Assembly (NCBI GenBank): GCA_039908345.1
Contig: JAMOBD010000016.1
Span: 1-47,600 of the forward strand
DNA length: 47,600 nucleotides
Direction: 5' to 3'
Origin: Magnetospirillum sp. WYHS-4
GTDB lineage: Bacteria; Pseudomonadota; Alphaproteobacteria; Rhodospirillales; GLO-3
Shown here: one piece after another, positions 44,167 through 47,600 of the stretch
How the letters are laid out: each line of letters begins with the position of its first letter
How positions within the stretch are numbered: the first letter of the stretch is position 1
Notes under the pieces: generated by a model
The model's input: the letters and a program-made list of their open reading frames with translations, nothing else
The model's database searches: none
What the model was told of the DNA's origin: nothing
Made by a program: the position numbers and the translations under genes

Positions 44167-45633
44167 ATGCAGCCGCTGACATTGCTCCTTCTGATGCCGG
44201 TTCTGGGAGCGGCGATCATCGCCGTCCTGCCCCGCCGAGCGGTTCGGCCGATCCGCGGTATCGCCCTGGCGGCCTCGGGCGCCGCCCTGGCGTCTGCCTG
44301 GGAATTGCTGCTTGCCTTTGATCGGAAGGCGGCCGGCCTGCAGTTCTTCGAGAAGATCCCCTGGCATCCCCGGCTGGGCAGCTACTATGCCCTGGGGGTG
44401 GACGGTTTTTCGTTTCCCATGGTGCTGCTGGCCACTCTGCTCTGCTTCGTCGCGCTGCTGGCGTCCACGGGCATCCGCGAGAAGCTCAAGGGCTACTACC
44501 TGTCCATGCTGCTGCTGGAAGCCGCCATGCTGGGCGTCTTCATGGCTCAGGATTGGTCGCTGTTCTACGTGTTCTGGGAACTGACTCTGCTGCCGCTGTT
44601 CTTCCTCATCAACCGCTGGGGCGGCGAACGGCGCAACCACGCGGCGCTCAACTTCGTGCTCTATACCATGGGCGGATCGGTCTTCATGCTGATCGCCCTG
44701 CTGCTGGCCTTCGACGAGGCTGCCGCCCATAGCTTCGCCATGGCCGAGATGACGACCGGCCTGAAGGCCCTGCCGCGCGAGACCCAGGTGCTGATCTTCC
44801 TCGGGTTCCTGATCGGCTTCGGCGTCAAGATGCCCATCTTTCCGCTGCACGGCTGGCTGCCCCTCGCCCATGTGGAAGCCCCCAGCCCGGTCAGCATCCT
44901 GCTGTCCGGAGTGCTGCTCAAGATGGGCTCCTACGGCTTGATCCGGGCCGGAGCCATGCTGCCCGAAGCCCTGATCGCCTTGCAGGGAACCCTGATGACC
45001 CTGGCTTTCGCCAGCCTGCTCTACGGCGCCGTGCTGGCCTGGCGCCAGAGCGACTTGAAGGCGATGATCGCCTATTCCTCCATCAGCCACATGGGGGTGG
45101 TGCTGTTGGGCATCGCCACTCTCAACGAGGCCGGCATGACCGGCGCCGTGATGCAGATGGTGGCCCACGGCCTGGTGGCCGGCTCGCTGTTCCTTCTGAT
45201 CGGGCTTTTGTACCAGCGCACCCATACCCGCGAGATTGCCGACTACAGTTCCCTGGTGCGGGTGACGCCGCGCTTCGCGTTCTTCACCTCGCTGGCCTTC
45301 GTGGCCGCCGTCGGCATGCCGGGCACGGCAGGTTTCATCGCCGAGCTGCATGCGATCATCGGCAGTTTCCAGCGCTGGGGCTGGCTGGCGGCGCTGCTCA
45401 GCGCCGGCATGCTGATCAGCGCAGCCTATTCGGTGCGTACCGTCGGACGCCTGTTCACCGGCCCGGTGCGCGAGACCATGCGCGACGTTCCCGACCTGCA
45501 ACGCCTGGAACTGGCGGCGGCGAGCCTGCTGGCGGTGGCCGTGGTGGGGCTGGGCATCGCTCCGGCCCCGGCCCTGGACCTGATGGCGGCGACGGTGGGC
45601 AAGTTCAGCGCCGCCTTCGCGGGCCGGATCTAG
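44167..45633 (+). CDS. NuoM-like antiporter-type membrane subunit (DabB role)
   Basis: The 488-residue protein has about 13-14 membrane helices and the NuoM/ND4 proton-channel signatures. These are the conserved Glu in FYVFWELTLLPLFFLINRWGG, the Lys in GVKMPIFPLHGWLPLAHVEA, the Lys in LLKMGSYGLIRAG, and SDLKAMIAYSSISHMGVV. It is not part of a nuo operon here. The next gene encodes DabA, whose partner in known DAB complexes is an NDH-family membrane subunit that couples an ion gradient to carbon uptake. Known DabB proteins are usually described as ND5/NuoL-like, so a NuoM-like partner is notable. The ATG at 44167 has AGGA only three bases away; the frame is open upstream. Confidence 0.9.
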   Translation: MQPLTLLLLMPVLGAAIIAVLPRRAVRPIRGIALAASGAALASAWELLLAFDRKAAGLQFFEKIPWHPRLGSYYALGVDGFSFPMVLLATLLCFVALLASTGIREKLKGYYLSMLLLEAAMLGVFMAQDWSLFYVFWELTLLPLFFLINRWGGERRNHAALNFVLYTMGGSVFMLIALLLAFDEAAAHSFAMAEMTTGLKALPRETQVLIFLGFLIGFGVKMPIFPLHGWLPLAHVEAPSPVSILLSGVLLKMGSYGLIRAGAMLPEALIALQGTLMTLAFASLLYGAVLAWRQSDLKAMIAYSSISHMGVVLLGIATLNEAGMTGAVMQMVAHGLVAGSLFLLIGLLYQRTHTREIADYSSLVRVTPRFAFFTSLAFVAAVGMPGTAGFIAELHAIIGSFQRWGWLAALLSAGMLISAAYSVRTVGRLFTGPVRETMRDVPDLQRLELAAASLLAVAVVGLGIAPAPALDLMAATVGKFSAAFAGRI

Positions 45634-45642
45634 GGGGGGCCG

Positions 45643-47600
45643 ATGGATCGTTCTTCCCTGCACGACCGCCTGCGCCACGCCATCCACCACCTGGAGCACG
45701 TGCTGCCCGGCCAGGCCTCGATCCGCGACTTCGTCCATCACAACACCCTGCACGGCTTCCAGCACCTGCCCTTTTCGGAAGCCCTGGCCGAGGCCCACCG
45801 GGTCAACGGCATCTTCGGCTTCCTGCCGCAGGCGGAATACCGGGCCTTCTTCCGCCAGGGCCGCATCACCCGCGGCGGGCTGGAGGAGGTCCTGTCCGAG
45901 GACGCGGACCTGGAAGCCGGCCGGCCTGTCGGGCCGCTCCGCCGCCTCGACGTCTATCGGACGGCCCTGCTGCACGACTTCAAGCCCCTGACCGCCTGCC
46001 AGTTGGCCTGGCAGATGGACGAGATGGGAGCGCTGGAGACCTGGCAGCCCGATCTGCCCGAGGACTTGCGCCGCGGCGGCCCAAAAGCCGTCGCCGCCCT
46101 TTGGGAGGCCTGCCTGGCGGCGCTGGGGCTGGAGCACGAACCTTCCCATGCCGAGGACCTGGTCGACTTGGCGCCCGAACGGGCGGAACGGCTGCTGGCC
46201 GGGCTGTCCTCGATCGAGGTCGAGGCGGAGCAGTTGCGCACCCACCACCTGATCCGCCACGAGGCCGACCGCCTGCTCGCCGCCCTGGAAGGCAAGGTGG
46301 GACGCGAGATCACCTTGCGCGGCCTGCTGTTCCGGCTCACCGGCCGCGACATCCTGGACGAGATGCGCCCCTACCTGCTGCGCCATCTGGCCTCGTTCCT
46401 CGACGAGGGGCTGGCGGCCTGGAACCTGCCCGGCCGCGACCGGGGCTTCTACGCCGCCTGGCGGCACAACGCCCGCACCGATGCCGGCCCGCGCCTGGAA
46501 GACTTCCCCGACTGGAAGGAAGCGGTCGACGACCTGCCCGACGAGCCGCTCGCCGCCATCTTGGAGGAACTCACCCTCCTGGGCCTGCCCGAGGACCGTT
46601 GGGACGCCTACCTGGAGCGCCTGGCCCTGGAACTGCCGGGATGGTCGGGCATGATGATGTGGCGGAGCCTTCGGCCCGGCTATCGCAAGCTGGCGCCCGA
46701 GCGGGTGGAGATGATGGACTACCTGGCGGTGCGCCTGGTCCTGGAACGCTTCTTCGCCCAGCGCCTCTGCCGCGCCGAATTCCGGGTCGAGCCGCGGCTC
46801 GACATGTTCCGCTGGCATTTCCGGCGGCGGCGGCCGGAACTGCTGGTCCGCTGGAGCCTGTTCAACGGCCGCCTGCCCGAATATCTGGCCAGTCAGGCCC
46901 AAGGCCTGCTTCGCCGTTCGCGCGAGGACCCGGCCGACGACGAGGACTGGCAGGGCCTGGCCCATCGCATCTGGACCTGGCGGCTGTCGCCGGCAGCCGA
47001 GAAATCCGTCGGCCACGGCGTATCTGGCAGCGGCTGGCGGCTGTTCCGCCTGACCCAGCACCTGGGCTTGTCCGCCGCCGACGTGGCGGCCGGCGGCCGG
47101 GACCTGGCGGAGGAATTGCTGGCCTGCCTGGACCGCCTGACGCCGGAACGGGCCGGGCACCTGTGGCTTCTGGCCTACGAGCGTCACTACCGCGACCATG
47201 TGCTGGGCGCCCTGGCCGCCAACCGCGGCCGGGGTCGCTGGGCGCGGCGCGACGAGCGGCCGGCCGCCCAAGCGGTCTTCTGCATGGACGACCGGGAGGA
47301 GGGCATCCGCCGCCACCTGGAGGAACGTAATCCGGACGTGGAAACCCTGGGCGCCGCCGGCTTCTTCGGCGTGCCCATCAACTGGCGGGGACTGGACGAC
47401 GAGGAAGTTTCCGCGCTCTGCCCGGTGGTGGTCACGCCCTCCCACGAGATCCGCGAGGAACCCCGGACGGGACAGGACGCCTTGCACGATGCCCATGCCA
47501 AGCGCCGGGCCCGGCGCCTGCGTTTGGGCGACCTGGTGTTCCGGGGCAGCCATCGCGGGCTGCTGAGCCCGGCCCTGGTGGCGGCGGCGGCGGCGCCGGG
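45643..47600 (+). CDS. dabA: DabA-like inorganic-carbon uptake subunit (DUF2309), 3' end outside window
   Basis: The frame from 45643 has no stop to the right edge (652 codons shown). DUF2309 signatures are present: IRDFVHHNTLHGFQHLPF near residue 27, VFCMDDREEGIRRHLEE with the C-X-D-X-R arrangement (C547, D549, R551) of the beta-carbonic-anhydrase-like zinc site, and LGAAGFFGVPINWRGLDD then LCPVVVTPSHE. In known DAB systems DabA is a cytoplasmic zinc subunit that converts CO2 to bicarbonate, coupled to DabB. The remaining zinc-binding His and Cys should lie beyond the window. It starts 9 bases after the NuoM-like gene with a GGGGGGG run before its ATG. Confidence 0.9.
   Translation, partial: MDRSSLHDRLRHAIHHLEHVLPGQASIRDFVHHNTLHGFQHLPFSEALAEAHRVNGIFGFLPQAEYRAFFRQGRITRGGLEEVLSEDADLEAGRPVGPLRRLDVYRTALLHDFKPLTACQLAWQMDEMGALETWQPDLPEDLRRGGPKAVAALWEACLAALGLEHEPSHAEDLVDLAPERAERLLAGLSSIEVEAEQLRTHHLIRHEADRLLAALEGKVGREITLRGLLFRLTGRDILDEMRPYLLRHLASFLDEGLAAWNLPGRDRGFYAAWRHNARTDAGPRLEDFPDWKEAVDDLPDEPLAAILEELTLLGLPEDRWDAYLERLALELPGWSGMMMWRSLRPGYRKLAPERVEMMDYLAVRLVLERFFAQRLCRAEFRVEPRLDMFRWHFRRRRPELLVRWSLFNGRLPEYLASQAQGLLRRSREDPADDEDWQGLAHRIWTWRLSPAAEKSVGHGVSGSGWRLFRLTQHLGLSAADVAAGGRDLAEELLACLDRLTPERAGHLWLLAYERHYRDHVLGALAANRGRGRWARRDERPAAQAVFCMDDREEGIRRHLEERNPDVETLGAAGFFGVPINWRGLDDEEVSALCPVVVTPSHEIREEPRTGQDALHDAHAKRRARRLRLGDLVFRGSHRGLLSPALVAAAAAP

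Noticed and set aside
44167-45633. Respiratory complex I subunit NuoM
   Set aside because: No other nuo genes are near. It abuts dabA and sulP, so a DabB-type role is more likely.
43846-47553. Open minus-strand frame of 1235 codons opposite the NuoM-like and dabA genes
   Set aside because: High-GC shadow. The peptide is low-complexity (Gln, Gly, His and Arg rich) with no family resemblance, while the plus strand encodes DUF2309 and NuoM-like proteins.

Overview
The window is high-GC, gene-dense bacterial DNA with short gaps and many ATGA start/stop overlaps. The gene families point to an alphaproteobacterium, most likely a motile, nitrogen-fixing member of the Rhodospirillales (Magnetospirillum/Azospirillum-like). 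The evidence is the hprK-rapZ-EIIA(Man)-HPr-EI nitrogen-type PTS, a nifW/nifV/IscA operon with a NifA/sigma-54 control region, an orphan fliL, a CtrA-type TTAA-N7-TTAA box, and PAS-rich histidine kinases. The genus assignment is inference. No rRNA, tRNA or CRISPR array was seen.

Layout. 1-4.1 kb: end of a PAS histidine kinase, an orphan branched-chain amino-acid type binding protein with a clear terminator, and long-form hisG. 4.1-8.3 kb: a small glycan-type group (RmlD-like reductase, methyltransferase, glycosyltransferase, radical SAM/SPASM enzyme). 8.3-9.0 kb: a scar of two decayed insertion sequences, the 3' parts of an ISAs1-type and an IS5-type transposase, back to back. 9.0-13.5 kb: a hypothetical helical protein, then the PTS regulatory operon. 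13.5-21.7 kb: a giant YhdP/AsmA-like protein, then glnE, a Bcp peroxiredoxin, fliL and a TIM-barrel isomerase/epimerase-like gene in a tightly packed run. 21.7-24.3 kb: nif accessory operon iscA-nifV-nifW plus a small Cas2/SinR-like gene, preceded by a -24/-12 promoter and a TGT-N10-ACA element, with a small unknown gene upstream. 24.5-28.8 kb: coiled-coil and small hypothetical genes, a multi-PAS histidine kinase and rimO.

28.9-35.6 kb: a seven-gene sugar operon: epimerase, a nucleotidyltransferase-kinase fusion in reverse HldE order, a HAD-like protein, an APH-like kinase, a split transketolase and a second RmlD-like reductase paralogous to the one at 4 kb. It looks like a dedicated pathway to an unusual activated sugar. 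35.6-39 kb: MoaB-like protein, soluble lytic transglycosylase (with the CtrA-type box) and family-4 type uracil-DNA glycosylase.

39-47.6 kb: the region I find most interesting. A sigma-54-dependent two-component system is transcribed leftward. Divergently, across a 344-base regulatory region, lie a 48-residue small ORF, a SulP transporter, a NuoM-like antiporter subunit (DabB role) and a DUF2309/DabA protein that runs off the right edge. The control region holds a near-consensus -24/-12 promoter and two TTGC-N5-GCAA palindromes 115 bp apart. The arrangement suggests an inducible, ion-gradient-driven inorganic-carbon (or other anion) uptake module controlled by the adjacent response regulator. 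That is inference from gene families and layout.
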